Shown piece after piece: positions 44,477-54,787 of a stretch of 64,000 nt of DNA; within the stretch, counting starts at the first letter, position 1, and every line of letters begins with the position of its first letter. The stretch comes from Arthrobacter woluwensis (GTDB lineage Bacteria; Actinomycetota; Actinomycetes; Actinomycetales; Micrococcaceae). Under the pieces are notes generated by a model. The model was given only the letters and a program-made list of their open reading frames with translations, made no database searches and had not been told where the DNA came from. The stretch covers positions 2,108,001 to 2,172,000 of the forward strand of contig NZ_JAUSXR010000001.1 in assembly GCF_030816155.1 (NCBI RefSeq), in the 5' to 3' direction. Both the position numbers and the translations under genes were made by a program.

Positions 44477-45367
44477 TTACGACGCGAGTGCGTCGGCACC
44501 GGCCACGATCTCGGTGAGCTCCTGCGTGATTTCGGCCTGACGGGCCGTGTTGCGCAGTCGCGTGTACTTTTTGATCAGCTCGGTCGCGTTGTCGCCTGCG
44601 GACTTCATGGCACGCTGACGGGCAGCCAGCTCGGACGCGGCAGCCTGCAGCATCGCCGCGAAGATGCGGGATTCGATGTAGCGCGGCAGCAGCGAGTCCA
44701 GCACCTGCTCGGTCTCGGGCTCGAAATCGTAGAGGGGCAGGATCTCCGCTTCCGGAGTGTCCTCCTCTTCCACGACCTCCAGGGGCAGGAGGCGGACCAC
44801 GGTCGGCTCCTGGGTCACCATGGACTTGAAGCGCGTGTACACCACGTGGATCTCCTCCACGCCGCCTTCTTCGAAGTCGGTGGCGAAGTCTTCAAGGATG
44901 ACCTTGCTGACCTCCTGAGCGGTTGCGAACTCCGGAGCATCGGTGCCGCCGGTCCAGACGCGGGCGTAAGGACGGGAACGGAAATCGAAGTAGGCCTGCG
45001 CCTTGCGACCCACCAGGTAGGTCTTGACGTCCTTGCCTTCGCTGTGAAGCAGCTCGATCAGGCCCTCGGCCTGCTTGAGCACGCTCGCCGAGTACGCACC
45101 GGCGAGACCACGGTCGGCCGTCATCACGACGACGGCGGCGCGGCGCACCTGAGCGGGCTCAGTGGTGAGCGGGTGCTCCACCTGGCTCTGGCTGGCGACA
45201 GCAGAAACGGCACGGGTGATGGCGCGGGCGTAGGGCTGCGATGCAGCAACACGAGCACGTGCCTTACCGATGCGAGAGGTCGCGATCAGTTCCATCGCCT
45301 TGAAGATCTTGCGCATCGACGTGGTCGAGGCGATCTTCTGGCGGTAGACCCGGATCTGGGCTCCCAT
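44477..45367 (-). CDS. atpG: ATP synthase F1 subunit gamma
   Basis: 296 aa. Central rotor shaft. N-terminal [20 protein letters not shown] and C-terminal [20 protein letters not shown] form the coiled coil; [20 protein letters not shown] is the Rossmann-like core. Separated from atpA by 89 bp that contain a strong hairpin. Confidence 0.95.
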   Translation of the reverse strand: MGAQIRVYRQKIASTTSMRKIFKAMELIATSRIGKARARVAASQPYARAITRAVSAVASQSQVEHPLTTEPAQVRRAAVVVMTADRGLAGAYSASVLKQAEGLIELLHSEGKDVKTYLVGRKAQAYFDFRSRPYARVWTGGTDAPEFATAQEVSKVILEDFATDFEEGGVEEIHVVYTRFKSMVTQEPTVVRLLPLEVVEEEDTPEAEILPLYDFEPETEQVLDSLLPRYIESRIFAAMLQAAASELAARQRAMKSAGDNATELIKKYTRLRNTARQAEITQELTEIVAGADALAS

Positions 45368-45413
45368 ACTTGTCCTTTCTTAGGATCCAGCGGATCCAAG
45401 GCTCCGGTGCGGT

Positions 45414-45447
45414 ACCCCGGGGCCACCCGTGAAGGTGGCCCCGGGGT
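45414..45447 (-). terminator. Strong hairpin inside the atp operon, between atpA and atpG
   Basis: A 14-bp perfect GC-rich stem (45414-45427 with 45434-45447) 10 bp after the atpA stop. As the operon continues, it may be a partial terminator or an mRNA-stability or processing element. Confidence 0.6.
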
Positions 45448-45456
45448 GATGCGCCT

Positions 45457-47094
45457 CTAGCGCTTCTGCTTGACGATCTTTTCCTGGTCGACGGAGTCGC
45501 CCGAGATGGCCTCGTGCTCCTCGTGACCGGCGCCGACCAGCTGGCTGTGACCCTCGCCGAAGAAGCCGCGCTTGAAGTCGGCGATCGCCGTCTTCAGAGC
45601 CTCGACCGTGTCGTTCTCCAGCAGGTTGGTCTGGCCGATGGTGGTCAGGATGGACGTGCTGTGCTTCAGGTGCTCGAGGAACTCGGACTCGAAGCGGGAC
45701 ACGTCCTCCACCGGGACATCGTCCAGGTAGCCGTTGGTGCCGGCCCAGATGGAGACGACCTGGTTCTCGACCGGGTACGGCTGGTACTGGCCCTGCTTGA
45801 GCAGCTCCATGAGGCGGGCGCCACGGGTCAGCTGCTGGCGGGAAGCCGCATCCAGGTCCGAGGCGAACATGGCGAAGGCCTGCATGTCGCGGTACTGAGC
45901 GAGGTCCAGCTTCAAGGTGCCGGAGACCTTCTTCATGGCCTTGACCTGAGCGGAACCACCCACGCGGGACACCGAGATGCCCACGTCGACGGCCGGACGC
46001 TGGTTGGCGTTGAAGAGGTCCGACTGCAGGAAGATCTGGCCGTCGGTGATGGAGATGACGTTCGTCGGGATGTAGGCGGACACGTCGTTCGCCTTCGTCT
46101 CGATGATCGGCAGACCGGTCATCGAGCCCGCGCCCAGCTCGTCGGAGAGCTTGGCACAACGCTCGAGCAGACGGGAGTGCAGGTAGAACACGTCACCCGG
46201 GTAGGCTTCACGTCCCGGCGGGCGGCGCAGGAGCAGCGACACGGCGCGGTAGGCTTCGGCCTGCTTGGAGAGGTCATCGAAGATGATGAGGACGTGCTTG
46301 CCGCCGTACATCCAGTGCTGGCCGATGGCCGAACCGGCGTACGGTGCCAGGTACTTGAAGCCCGCGGGGTCGGACGCCGGGGAGGCCACGATCGTGGTGT
46401 ACTCCAGGGCACCCTTCTCTTCCAGGGTCTGGCGGACAGCGGCGATGGTGGACGCCTTCTGACCGATCGCGACGTAGATGCAGCGAACCTGCTTGTCGAC
46501 GTCGCCGGACTCCCAGTTGGCCTTCTGGTTGATGATGGTGTCCACCGCGATGGCCGTCTTACCGGTCTGGCGGTCACCGATGATCAGCTGACGCTGGCCA
46601 CGGCCGATCGGGATCATGGCGTCGATGGCCTTGAGACCCGTCTGCATCGGCTCGTGAACCGACTTACGCTGGGTCACGCCCGGTGCCTGGAGCTCCAGTG
46701 CGCGGGTGCCCTCAGCCTTGATGTCGCCCAGGTCGTCGATGGGCTGGCCCAGCGGGTCAACCACACGGCCGAGGAACGCGTCACCGACGGGGACAGAAAG
46801 AATCTGACCCGTGCGGTGCACTTCCTGGCCTTCTTCGATACCGGTGAAGTCACCGAGTACGATCACGCCGATCTCACGGACGTCAAGGTTCTGGGCCAGG
46901 CCCAGAGTTCCATCCTCGAAGCGAAGGAGTTCGTTGGCCATGACCGAGGGAAGGCCCTCGACACGGGCGATACCGTCGCTGGCGGCGGTCACACGGCCGA
47001 CCTCGACGCGCTCGGCATTGCCGGGCTCGTAAGACGCCGCGAACTCGTTCAAGGCATTGCGGACGTCGTCGGCATTGATGGTCAATTCGGCCAT
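45457..47094 (-). CDS. atpA: ATP synthase F1 subunit alpha
   Basis: 545 aa from the ATG at 47094 ([10 protein letters not shown]), with AGGGA upstream; the frame is open to 47136. Nucleotide-binding, non-catalytic subunit: [15 protein letters not shown] (Walker A), [35 protein letters not shown]. The C-terminus is longer than in E. coli ([21 protein letters not shown] end). Confidence 0.96.
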   Translation of the reverse strand: MAELTINADDVRNALNEFAASYEPGNAERVEVGRVTAASDGIARVEGLPSVMANELLRFEDGTLGLAQNLDVREIGVIVLGDFTGIEEGQEVHRTGQILSVPVGDAFLGRVVDPLGQPIDDLGDIKAEGTRALELQAPGVTQRKSVHEPMQTGLKAIDAMIPIGRGQRQLIIGDRQTGKTAIAVDTIINQKANWESGDVDKQVRCIYVAIGQKASTIAAVRQTLEEKGALEYTTIVASPASDPAGFKYLAPYAGSAIGQHWMYGGKHVLIIFDDLSKQAEAYRAVSLLLRRPPGREAYPGDVFYLHSRLLERCAKLSDELGAGSMTGLPIIETKANDVSAYIPTNVISITDGQIFLQSDLFNANQRPAVDVGISVSRVGGSAQVKAMKKVSGTLKLDLAQYRDMQAFAMFASDLDAASRQQLTRGARLMELLKQGQYQPYPVENQVVSIWAGTNGYLDDVPVEDVSRFESEFLEHLKHSTSILTTIGQTNLLENDTVEALKTAIADFKRGFFGEGHSQLVGAGHEEHEAISGDSVDQEKIVKQKR

Positions 47095-47176
47095 CTGCAG
47101 TCCCTGCTCTCCTGTTTCGTGATCATCGCTGCTCACGATGACCTGGTGTTCTGTCGGTAAGTTGTGCTTGCCTGGC

Positions 47177-48003
47177 TCAGCCGGCCAGCTTGCGGCGCAG
47201 TTCGCCGAGTTTGGTCAGCAGGGAAGCGTCAACCACTTCGTCACCGACCTTGACGCGGATTCCGCCGATGAGCTCCGGATCCACGACGGTGTTGACCTTG
47301 AGCTCCCGGCCGTAGAGCGCGTTCAGACCGGCCTGGAGGCGGGCCTGCTGCTCTTCGGTGAGGGGGCGGGTCACTTCCACCGTGGCGATCCAGCGCTCCT
47401 GGCGCTTGGCGGCCAACTCTGCAAAGCGCTCCACCAGCTTGGCCGGCTTGACGCCACGCGGGGCGACGACGGCCTGACGGATGAGGAGCTGTGCCTCTTC
47501 GCTGGCTCCGGGCACGAGCTTGCGTGCCAGGTCTGCCTTCTGCTGCGGTGCAGCAGCCGGCTCCACGAGGGCGCGCTGCAGCTCATGGCTGCCATCGACC
47601 ACCGTGTTGAACGCGAAGAGATCGTTCTCCAGTGCTTCCAGCCCGGAAGCGCCGCGACCTGCTGCGGCGCCCTTGGACTCAGCGACGGCGATCGCCACGG
47701 TTGCGGCGATAGTTTCGAGCGCATCGCCGATGTCGCGGGAGTCAGCCCAGCGGGAGGCCGCCAGCGAACTGACGATCTGCTCTGCATCGGCTGAGACCTT
47801 GCCGGCCAGCAGTCCGCGGATCAGACCCGCCTTCTCCTCCGCGGTGCGCGAAGGATCCGTCAGAGCCCGGCGCAGACCGGCCGAGCCGTCAAGAGCCTCG
47901 AGGGTTCCGAAAAGCTCGTTTGCCAGGGACAGCGGAGCCGTGGGGAGCTTGGGCTCCACCTCGGCCAGCGCCGTCTTCAGCGATTCGCTCGATACACCTG
48001 CCA

Positions 48004-48004
<1 letters not shown>
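47177..48004 (-). CDS. atpH: ATP synthase F1 subunit delta
   Basis: 275 aa, longer than the 180 aa of E. coli but usual for actinobacteria that have an extended delta. Peripheral stalk subunit; the C-terminal [20 protein letters not shown] and [20 protein letters not shown] are diagnostic. The start overlaps atpF by 1 bp. Confidence 0.93.
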
Positions 48005-48573
<569 letters not shown>

Positions 48574-48608
48574 CTACTCGTAACTGATTTGGCGTAGGGG
48601 CTGAAGGT

Positions 48609-48827
48609 TTACTTCAGAACGAACGCGAAAACCAGGCCGAGGATGGCGAGGGCTTCGGTCAGGGCCAGGCCCAGGAATGCGATCGGCTGCAGCACGCGCT
48701 GCGCCTCGGGCTGACGAGCCACACCGTTGATGTAGGCCGCGAACACGAGACCCACACCGATGCCACCGCCGATGGCGGAGAGGCCGTAGCCAACGAGGTT
48801 GAGGGAGCCGTTGATTTCGCCGTTCAT
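48609..48827 (-). CDS. atpE: ATP synthase Fo subunit c
   Basis: 72 aa hairpin of two membrane helices with the polar loop [10 protein letters not shown] and the proton-binding glutamate in [16 protein letters not shown]. Forms the rotor ring. Confidence 0.96.
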   Translation of the reverse strand: MNGEINGSLNLVGYGLSAIGGGIGVGLVFAAYINGVARQPEAQRVLQPIAFLGLALTEALAILGLVFAFVLK

Positions 48828-48902
48828 GGTTTTCCTTTCAGTCGCCGCGGAGCGGCTGTTACGGGGTTGTTTTTCCCCGAGAGGGGAAGTGTGGGTGAAG
48901 TC

Positions 48903-49703
48903 TTAGTGGCTGTCCGCGTGGAGAGCGCCTTCAATGTAGATGGCGGTCAGCAGCGTGAACACGTACGCCTGCAGCACCATGATCAGCGCTTCCAGCATGT
49001 ACATGGCCACAGCGCCTGCCAGCACCAGCAGCGAGGTGCCCTTCAGCAGGACGTTCTCCTGGGCGATGAGGAACTCGATGCCGGAGCCCGCGATCATCAC
49101 GATCAGGTGACCTGCCAGCATGGTCGCGAACAGACGGAGGCTGTGCGTGATGGGGCGGACCACGAAGTTCGAGATGATCTCGATCGGGACGACGAGCGGC
49201 AGGATGTAGAACGGCACGCCCGAGGGAACGGTCGCCAGCTTGAAGTAACGGATGCCGTTCTTCTTCACGCCGATCACGATCCAGGTGAGGTACACGAGAC
49301 CTGCCAGCACGTAGGCGCCGCCCACGTGGGAGAAGGACGGCAGCTGGATCACGGGGATCGCGCCGTAGATGTTGTTCACCAGGATGAAGAAGAACAGGCT
49401 GAACAGCAGTGGGACGTACTTGATGAAGTCCTTACCGCCGATGATGTCCTTGGCGATGCCGTTACGGACGAAGCCGTAGGCGGACTCACCGGCGAACTGG
49501 AGCTTTCCGGGCACCAGCTGGCCCTTGCGGGCGGCGGCCACGAAGAACGCCGCAATGATGACCACGGAGAGGATCACCAGGAGCATCTGCTTGGAGAAGC
49601 CGTCCGCTGCACCCCAGGGCAAAATCGCCGGGAGGTGCATTTCGTCAATACCAGGCGGGTTGAAAGAACCCGAATCCTGAGCGGGGAGCGTAAGCGCGAA
49701 CAA
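48903..49703 (-). CDS. atpB: ATP synthase Fo subunit a
   Basis: 266 aa, several membrane helices; the proton-channel arginine lies in THSLRLFATMLAGHLIV. Start codon is TTG at 49703, supported by AGAGG upstream; no better ATG precedes the conserved first helix. First core subunit gene of the operon. Confidence 0.94.
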   Translation of the reverse strand: MFALTLPAQDSGSFNPPGIDEMHLPAILPWGAADGFSKQMLLVILSVVIIAAFFVAAARKGQLVPGKLQFAGESAYGFVRNGIAKDIIGGKDFIKYVPLLFSLFFFILVNNIYGAIPVIQLPSFSHVGGAYVLAGLVYLTWIVIGVKKNGIRYFKLATVPSGVPFYILPLVVPIEIISNFVVRPITHSLRLFATMLAGHLIVMIAGSGIEFLIAQENVLLKGTSLLVLAGAVAMYMLEALIMVLQAYVFTLLTAIYIEGALHADSH

Positions 49704-49781
49704 CGCGTTTCCTCTCTGCAGTGTCCATCGTTGGGCAAATTAGCGGGGCTCCACGCTCGGTGAGCGGCTCCCCCTGTGAAA

Positions 49782-50069
49782 TTATTTGGAAGGCGTGTGA
49801 GGCTTCTTCGAGTCCGTGCCGGAACTGTCAGCGCGGTGTTTGAAGAATCCATGCATCTGGGCGAGATAGAAACCGCCGACCGCCCCGAGCAATGCTCCGG
49901 CGAGTACAATCCAGCGGGTCCCCCACAGTGAATCCAGTCCCCACCCTATCAAACTCCAGACCAGGATTCCGCCGACGATATAGCTGAAGACCGCCATTCC
50001 GGCGTTGTAGCCGCCGTCGCCCTGATGCGAAGGATCGGCTTCCGACGGGCGCTTGTTTTCTGTCGCCAT
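49782..50069 (-). CDS. AtpZ/AtpI-like ATP synthase-associated membrane protein
   Basis: 95 aa with two membrane helices (AVFSYIVGGILVWSLIGWGL, IVLAGALLGAVGGFYLAQM) and a polar C-terminus. This small hairpin protein at the head of atp operons belongs to the AtpZ-type family that assists assembly or Mg/Ca uptake. Separated from the previous gene by 1 bp. Confidence 0.8.
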   Translation of the reverse strand: MATENKRPSEADPSHQGDGGYNAGMAVFSYIVGGILVWSLIGWGLDSLWGTRWIVLAGALLGAVGGFYLAQMHGFFKHRADSSGTDSKKPHTPSK

Positions 50070-50070
50070 G

Positions 50071-50583
50071 TCAGCGGCCTCCTTCCGTGGTTCCGGAGGA
50101 GTCTTGTGCCTGTTCAGCGGCCTGGGTGGGCTCGTTGAAAATCAAGAGGCGGGCCTTGGAGAAACCATAGAGTTCCGCGATCTGCCACAAGACAACAGTC
50201 ACGACTGCCGCAGTAACAAACCATCGGCCATGGAGCCAGCCGGGAGCACCGAGGACCAGGAACACGACGCCGAACACCACGACCTTCACGAAGTACAGCG
50301 CCACCATGAGGCCAATGGCCCCAGAGGGGTTGTTCCTGCCGACGAAGTGCCCGGCGAGCAGGGAGATCGCAAAGAAGACGATCACCAGTGCACCGCCGCA
50401 GAGCACGGACAGTGCGCCCAGTCCCCCGTTCATCACCACGGCGATGACCGCGGTGACGAGAAGACCGGCGGTGGCCGCCGCTGAGCTGAGTGCCAGAAGG
50501 CGGAGCCAGAGCGATCCGGGATCCCCCGCCGTCGTCGTCCGACGCCGAGAAGCCCTGGAAGGGCGGGGCGTGGATGCAGACAT
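50071..50583 (-). CDS. AtpI-like membrane protein, first gene of the atp operon
   Basis: 170 aa with four membrane segments (LLALSSAAATAGLLVTAVIA, VLCGGALVIVFFAISLLAG, LMVALYFVKVVVFGVVFLVL, FVTAAVVTVVLWQIAELYGF) after a 35-residue basic disordered start. Position and topology match ATP synthase protein I. Function in c-ring assembly is inferred from the family. Confidence 0.75.
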   Translation of the reverse strand: MSASTPRPSRASRRRTTTAGDPGSLWLRLLALSSAAATAGLLVTAVIAVVMNGGLGALSVLCGGALVIVFFAISLLAGHFVGRNNPSGAIGLMVALYFVKVVVFGVVFLVLGAPGWLHGRWFVTAAVVTVVLWQIAELYGFSKARLLIFNEPTQAAEQAQDSSGTTEGGR

Positions 50584-50642
50584 GGCGGCCTATCAGCGTG
50601 TGAGATGAGGGTGCGGAAGCTGAAGTGAACTTCCGGGGTTAA

Positions 50643-50648
50643 ATTCTA
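50643..50648 (-). promoter_or_regulatory. Candidate -10 (TAGAAT) of the atp operon
   Basis: TAGAAT on the minus strand, about 60 nt upstream of the atpI-like start, in the AT-rich gap after the WecA-type gene. No good -35 was seen. Confidence 0.4.
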
Positions 50649-50678
50649 CACGAGATAGAAAGAGGGGTGATCGGTGCC

Positions 50679-51902
50679 TCAGGAGTCGTCGGCGGAGCGC
50701 GCGAGGCGGGGCTTGAGGGTCATCGCGGTGAGGATCGCGCACAGCACCAGCACCACGGTCACCACGGTCCCCCACGGGAAGAACGCCATCGCAGCGCAGC
50801 CGTAGGCGAGGACGGCGGTCCACGCGTACATGAGGAGCACGGCCGACCGGTCGGAATGCCCGAGGTCCAGGAGCTTGTGGTGCAGATGCCCACGGTCGGC
50901 GGCCCAGGGGGACCGGCCGCGCGCCGTGCGCCGCACCACGGCCGAGATGAGATCCAGCAGCGGGACGGCCATCACCATGAAGGGCAGCAGCAGCGGCAGC
51001 ACGGTGGGCAGGCCGTTGACCCGCTCGTACAGCCCGGAACCCACCTGGCCCGTGGCCACGATGCCGGCGGAGGCCATGAGCAGGCCGATCAGCATGGCGC
51101 CGGAATCCCCCATGAAGATCCGCGCCGGATACCAGTTGTGCGGAAGGAAGCCCAGGCAGCTCCCCACGATCACGGCAGTGAGCAGCGTGGCCAGGTCCGA
51201 ATAGTCGAGGAGCACGGCATTCCGGTGCACCCAGTACGCCATGAGGAAGAACGCCGAACCACCGATGATCGAGACACCCGCCGCGAGGCCGTCCAGCCCG
51301 TCGATGAAGTTCAGGGCGTTCATGGTGACGGCGATCAGGAAGGCCGTCACCGCGACGCTGAGGGGGTAGGAGGTGAGGTGGATCGGCTCCCCGAAGAACG
51401 GGATGACCGTCATGCGCACACCCCAGACGGCCACGACGAGCCCCGCGCCGAACTGCCCCAGCAGTTTGATCCACCACTTGAGGTCGATGAGGTCGTCCAG
51501 AAGTCCGACCAGCACGATCACGGCGGCGCCCGCGAGCACCCCCCAGGGCGAGGCGTTGCCTTTGAAGATGTCCTTGACGAAGAAGGACTGGCTGGCCACC
51601 AGGAGCGCCACCAGAACACCGGCGAAGATCCCCAGGCCGCCCAACCGGGGCACCGGTTTCGAGTGCTGGTCGCGGAGGCGGATCGGTGTGAAGAGCTCGT
51701 ACCGGTTGCCCAGCGATCGGGCCAGCCACGTGGCGAAGTAGGAGACGACCATGGCGGTGAGCGCCATGAGGGAATACATGATCATGCGGAACGGCCCCGC
51801 GATGCGTGAGTGGGAACCAGGTCCCCGCTTCCGCGTCGGTTGTTCTTCTGCACTGATCCTGCTCTCATGGGATCGTCGGATCCGCGGTGTCCTGCGTTGC
51901 AC
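50679..51902 (-). CDS. Undecaprenyl-phosphate N-acetylhexosamine-1-phosphate transferase (WecA/MraY superfamily)
   Basis: 407 aa from the GTG at 51902; the ATG at 51785 (MIMYSLMALTAMVV) would give 368 aa and may be the true start. Eleven or so membrane helices. Motifs: VGLLDDLIDLKWWIK (DDxxD), ALNFIDGLDGLAAGVSII (NxxNxxDGxDGL), DSGAMLIGLLMA, and the cytosolic GHLHHKLLDLGHSDR (HxHH). It attaches a HexNAc-1-phosphate to undecaprenyl phosphate, starting a cell-wall glycan. Conserved upstream of the atp operon in actinobacteria. Confidence 0.9.
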   Translation of the reverse strand: MQRRTPRIRRSHESRISAEEQPTRKRGPGSHSRIAGPFRMIMYSLMALTAMVVSYFATWLARSLGNRYELFTPIRLRDQHSKPVPRLGGLGIFAGVLVALLVASQSFFVKDIFKGNASPWGVLAGAAVIVLVGLLDDLIDLKWWIKLLGQFGAGLVVAVWGVRMTVIPFFGEPIHLTSYPLSVAVTAFLIAVTMNALNFIDGLDGLAAGVSIIGGSAFFLMAYWVHRNAVLLDYSDLATLLTAVIVGSCLGFLPHNWYPARIFMGDSGAMLIGLLMASAGIVATGQVGSGLYERVNGLPTVLPLLLPFMVMAVPLLDLISAVVRRTARGRSPWAADRGHLHHKLLDLGHSDRSAVLLMYAWTAVLAYGCAAMAFFPWGTVVTVVLVLCAILTAMTLKPRLARSADDS

Positions 51903-52033
51903 CGTCCCGACGGCGACCGGACCACGTAATAAGGTTGACGGTAGTCAGGATACTCAGTCCGTGACGTGGTTGCGGGTTTCACCATACCAAGTGGTGACAC
52001 GGCGACGTGGCAGAACACCCTGAGAGGAACACA

Positions 52034-52930
52034 ATGAATCCGACCGTTGCCGTGGCGGCGGTGACCTTCGACCGTCCCGACGATCTCGAGGTCCTCCTCG
52101 GTTCACTGACGGCTCAGAGCGCACCGATCACCAGCATCTGCCTGGTGGACAGCGGCACCCGGCCGGCCTCCGACATCGCCGCACGGTATCCACAGGTGGA
52201 CTACGTCCGGTCCGAGGCGAACCTCGGAGGCGGCGGCGGTTTCGCACTGGCCGCGCTGAAGGCCGTCGCCAGCGGCGCCGAATGGGTCTGGATGATGGAC
52301 GACGACGCCGTCCCGCTCGGCGAGGACTGCCTGGCCACCCTGGTGCGGGAGGCCGAAGCGCGAGGACTCGACGCCGTCGTGCCCCTGGTCGTCTCCCCGC
52401 AGGACTCCAGCAGGCTCTCGTTCTTCTTCCGCCTGGACGGCAAGGTCACCCACGACCGCTCGGAGGTGGAACGACTGGGCTTCATCCCCGACGACGGGCA
52501 CTTCTTCAACGGGGCGCTCATCCGTTCGGACGTGTTCTTCCGCGTGGGATTCCCGGACATCCGGCTGTTCATCCGGGGCGATGAGGTGGACTTCACCATC
52601 CGGCTCCGCAAGGCCGGGATCCGGTTCGGCACGGTGACCACTGCCGCCATCAGCCATCCGGCGGCGGAGGACGAGACGCAGCACGTCTTCGGAGCGCGCT
52701 GGCACGTGATCGTGCCGGGATCCGCGTTCAAGCGCTTCTATTACTACCGCAACCGGGGGTACCTCATCCGCCGCTACAAGCGGGTGAAGTCGTTCGTGGC
52801 CGACGTCGGCGGCTACACCGTGTATTTCCTGCGCCGCGGCGACCTCAAGGGGTATCTGGGCTGGCTCCGTGCGTTCTCGCTCGGCTTGCGGGAAAAGGGC
52901 TTCGCGCCGCTGGACCAGCAGAAGTTCTGA
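52034..52930 (+). CDS. Glycosyltransferase family 2 (GlfT-like)
   Basis: 298 aa from the ATG at 52034, with GAGAGGAAC upstream. GT-A fold: VAVAAVTFDRPDDLEVLL, the nucleotide/metal motif WVWMMDDDAVPLGEDCL, and HFFNGALIRSDVFFRVGFPD, followed by RGDEVDFTIRLRKAGIRFG. The closest family by pattern is the galactofuranosyl- or rhamnosyltransferase group (GlfT/WbbL-like). Likely acts on the lipid-linked glycan begun by the adjacent WecA-type enzyme. It is the only plus-strand gene in this part of the window. Confidence 0.82.
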   Translation: MNPTVAVAAVTFDRPDDLEVLLGSLTAQSAPITSICLVDSGTRPASDIAARYPQVDYVRSEANLGGGGGFALAALKAVASGAEWVWMMDDDAVPLGEDCLATLVREAEARGLDAVVPLVVSPQDSSRLSFFFRLDGKVTHDRSEVERLGFIPDDGHFFNGALIRSDVFFRVGFPDIRLFIRGDEVDFTIRLRKAGIRFGTVTTAAISHPAAEDETQHVFGARWHVIVPGSAFKRFYYYRNRGYLIRRYKRVKSFVADVGGYTVYFLRRGDLKGYLGWLRAFSLGLREKGFAPLDQQKF

Positions 52931-52967
52931 TCCGGGCACGATCCGTGCCGCGCCCGGAGGGCGCGGG

Positions 52968-53714
52968 TCAGCCCCGGAACCTGCGCTGGACCAGGAGCCA
53001 CGCGAGCTTCCACGGTTCCACGAACACGCGGTAGGCGACCCTGCGCGGATGGAACAGCAAGCGGTAGGCCCACTCGAATCCGAGGCGGCCGATCCACCGG
53101 GGCGCCAAGCGCTGGAGACCCGCCGTCTGCTCGATCGCGCCACCCACGGCGCAGTACACCGCGGGAAGGCCCTCAGCGGTCAGACGGCCGATGACCTGCT
53201 CCTGCAAGGGCATGCCGAGACCGACGAGCACGAGCTGAGGGCGGAATCCCCTGAGCCACGCCACGGCACGGGCCTCGGTCTCCGGGCCCCAGTCCTCACC
53301 TGACATGCCCTCCACCCGGGCGTCAGGAAGCCGTCGGGCCAGTTCCCCGACGGCGGCGTCATTGGCCTCCGCGCCCGCGCCCAGGACGGCGACACGGTCC
53401 AGACCGGGCACTTCACCGATCCGGTGCAGCCAGTCGGTGGTGCCAAGACGGTACTCCCCCGCACCCGACGCCGGCCCATGAGCCCGCGCCCAGAGTTTGG
53501 CGACGGGAGCTCCGTCCATCAGGACCACGGAACTCTTGTCATAGAACTCCGCGAAATCCGGATCGGACAAGCAGAGGGTGACGCTGTGCAGATTGTGCCC
53601 CGCCACGGTGTGGGTGCCGCCGTCGGACACGAGCCGTCCGAACTCTTCCAGAAGCTCCGTGGCGGTGCAGGGGGTCACCTCCACGCCGAGCAGAGGGACC
53701 CTCTCGCGCTTCAC
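52968..53714 (-). CDS. WecG/TagA/CpsF family glycosyltransferase
   Basis: 248 aa. Signatures: TVAGHNLHSVTLCLSDPDFA, VLMDGAPVAKLWARAHG, RVAVLGAGAEANDAAVGELA, LVLVGLGMPLQEQVIG, PAVYCAVGGAIEQTAGLQRLAP and WRLLFHPRR-type end. The family adds ManNAc or a related sugar to undecaprenyl-PP-GlcNAc in teichoic acid or capsule synthesis, which fits the WecA-type gene nearby. Adjacent to tsaC with no gap. Confidence 0.88.
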   Translation of the reverse strand: MKRERVPLLGVEVTPCTATELLEEFGRLVSDGGTHTVAGHNLHSVTLCLSDPDFAEFYDKSSVVLMDGAPVAKLWARAHGPASGAGEYRLGTTDWLHRIGEVPGLDRVAVLGAGAEANDAAVGELARRLPDARVEGMSGEDWGPETEARAVAWLRGFRPQLVLVGLGMPLQEQVIGRLTAEGLPAVYCAVGGAIEQTAGLQRLAPRWIGRLGFEWAYRLLFHPRRVAYRVFVEPWKLAWLLVQRRFRG

Positions 53715-54704
53715 TCAGGCGTCCTTACCCGGTTCCTGCTGTCCGGGGATCCGCTCGGCCCCGGCGGACTGTGCCGTGTCATCCGTCGGGAGGTCGGCTG
53801 GGGCGTCGGGCGTTGCGGCTTCGGCTGTTGAGGCGTCCTCCGCCGATGGGGTGTCCTCCGATGAGTTGTCCTCCGCCGCAGCGTCGGCGGCGTCGGTGGC
53901 GGCGTCGGGGGTCTCCGGGGCATCGGTCTGTTCGGCCGGCTCGGCCGGCTCAGCGTCGTCCGCCACGTCGGCGTCCGTCGCAGCATCCTCACCGTTCAGC
54001 GCGCTGTCGGCGCCGGGCTGCCAGACGGGGACCTCCTGGCCGAACGCCAGGATCGAGGGGACCACGTCACGGAGATCTTCCAGTGCGATCGCACCCTGGC
54101 GCACCACACGGGCGCGGCTGCCGGTGCAGTCGACGATCGTGGACGGCAGGGCGATGTCCTCGCTCTCGGACTCGGCCGGGCGGGGTCCGCCGTCGAGGTA
54201 GACCTCCACGGACTCGGCGAGCTGTTCCTGGGCGTTGGCAGCCGTCTGCGCGGCCGGCTGACCGCTCCGGTTGGCCGAGGAGACCGCCAGAGGACCGGTC
54301 CGGGCCAGGATTTCCAGGGCCAGTTCGTCATCGGGGACGCGCAGCGCGACGGTGCCCTTGGTCTCGCCCAGGTCCCATTCCAGGGACGGCTGGGCGTGCA
54401 GGATCAACGTGAGCGCGCCGGGCCAGAACTTCTCCGCGAGCTTGCGGGCATCGTCGCCGATGTCCACGGCCAGCCCGTCCATGGTCTGAACCCGCGGGAT
54501 GAGCACGGGCGGAGGCATGGTCCGGGAGCGGCCCTTGGCGGCCAGCAGGAGACGGACGGCCAGCGGGGAGAAGGCGTCCGCGGCGATCCCGTACACCGTG
54601 TCCGTGGGGAAGACGATGCACTGCTGTTCGGCGATGGCTCGCTGCGCGTGCGCCAGTCCCTCGAAGCGGGTTTCTTCCGTTGAGCAGTCGTAGCTAGAAG
54701 TCAC
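53715..54704 (-). CDS. tsaC: L-threonylcarbamoyladenylate synthase with acidic C-terminal tail
   Basis: 329 aa. Residues 15-215 are the YrdC/Sua5 domain (AQRAIAEQQCIVFPTDTVYGIAADAF, SRTMPPPVLIPRV, FWPGALTLILHA, LRVPDDELALEILART, SSANRSGQPA) needed for the t6A tRNA modification. Residues about 235-329 are a low-complexity tail of Asp, Glu, Ala, Pro and Thr (AATDADVADDAEPAEPAEQT) without a known fold. GTG start. Position after prmC is conserved. Confidence 0.92.
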   Translation of the reverse strand: MTSSYDCSTEETRFEGLAHAQRAIAEQQCIVFPTDTVYGIAADAFSPLAVRLLLAAKGRSRTMPPPVLIPRVQTMDGLAVDIGDDARKLAEKFWPGALTLILHAQPSLEWDLGETKGTVALRVPDDELALEILARTGPLAVSSANRSGQPAAQTAANAQEQLAESVEVYLDGGPRPAESESEDIALPSTIVDCTGSRARVVRQGAIALEDLRDVVPSILAFGQEVPVWQPGADSALNGEDAATDADVADDAEPAEPAEQTDAPETPDAATDAADAAAEDNSSEDTPSAEDASTAEAATPDAPADLPTDDTAQSAGAERIPGQQEPGKDA

Positions 54705-54787
54705 GCTGACATTCTCCCATCTCTTTTCGGATCCAGAGTCCGTGCCGTGTCACACCTCCGGCAGAGGCGTCCGTCCCGGTGTCCACC

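Noticed and set aside
45514..47160. Long plus-strand frame opposite atpA, and a similar one at 43022-44413 opposite atpD
   Set aside because: Shadow frames of conserved ATP synthase genes; no start signal and no recognisable protein.
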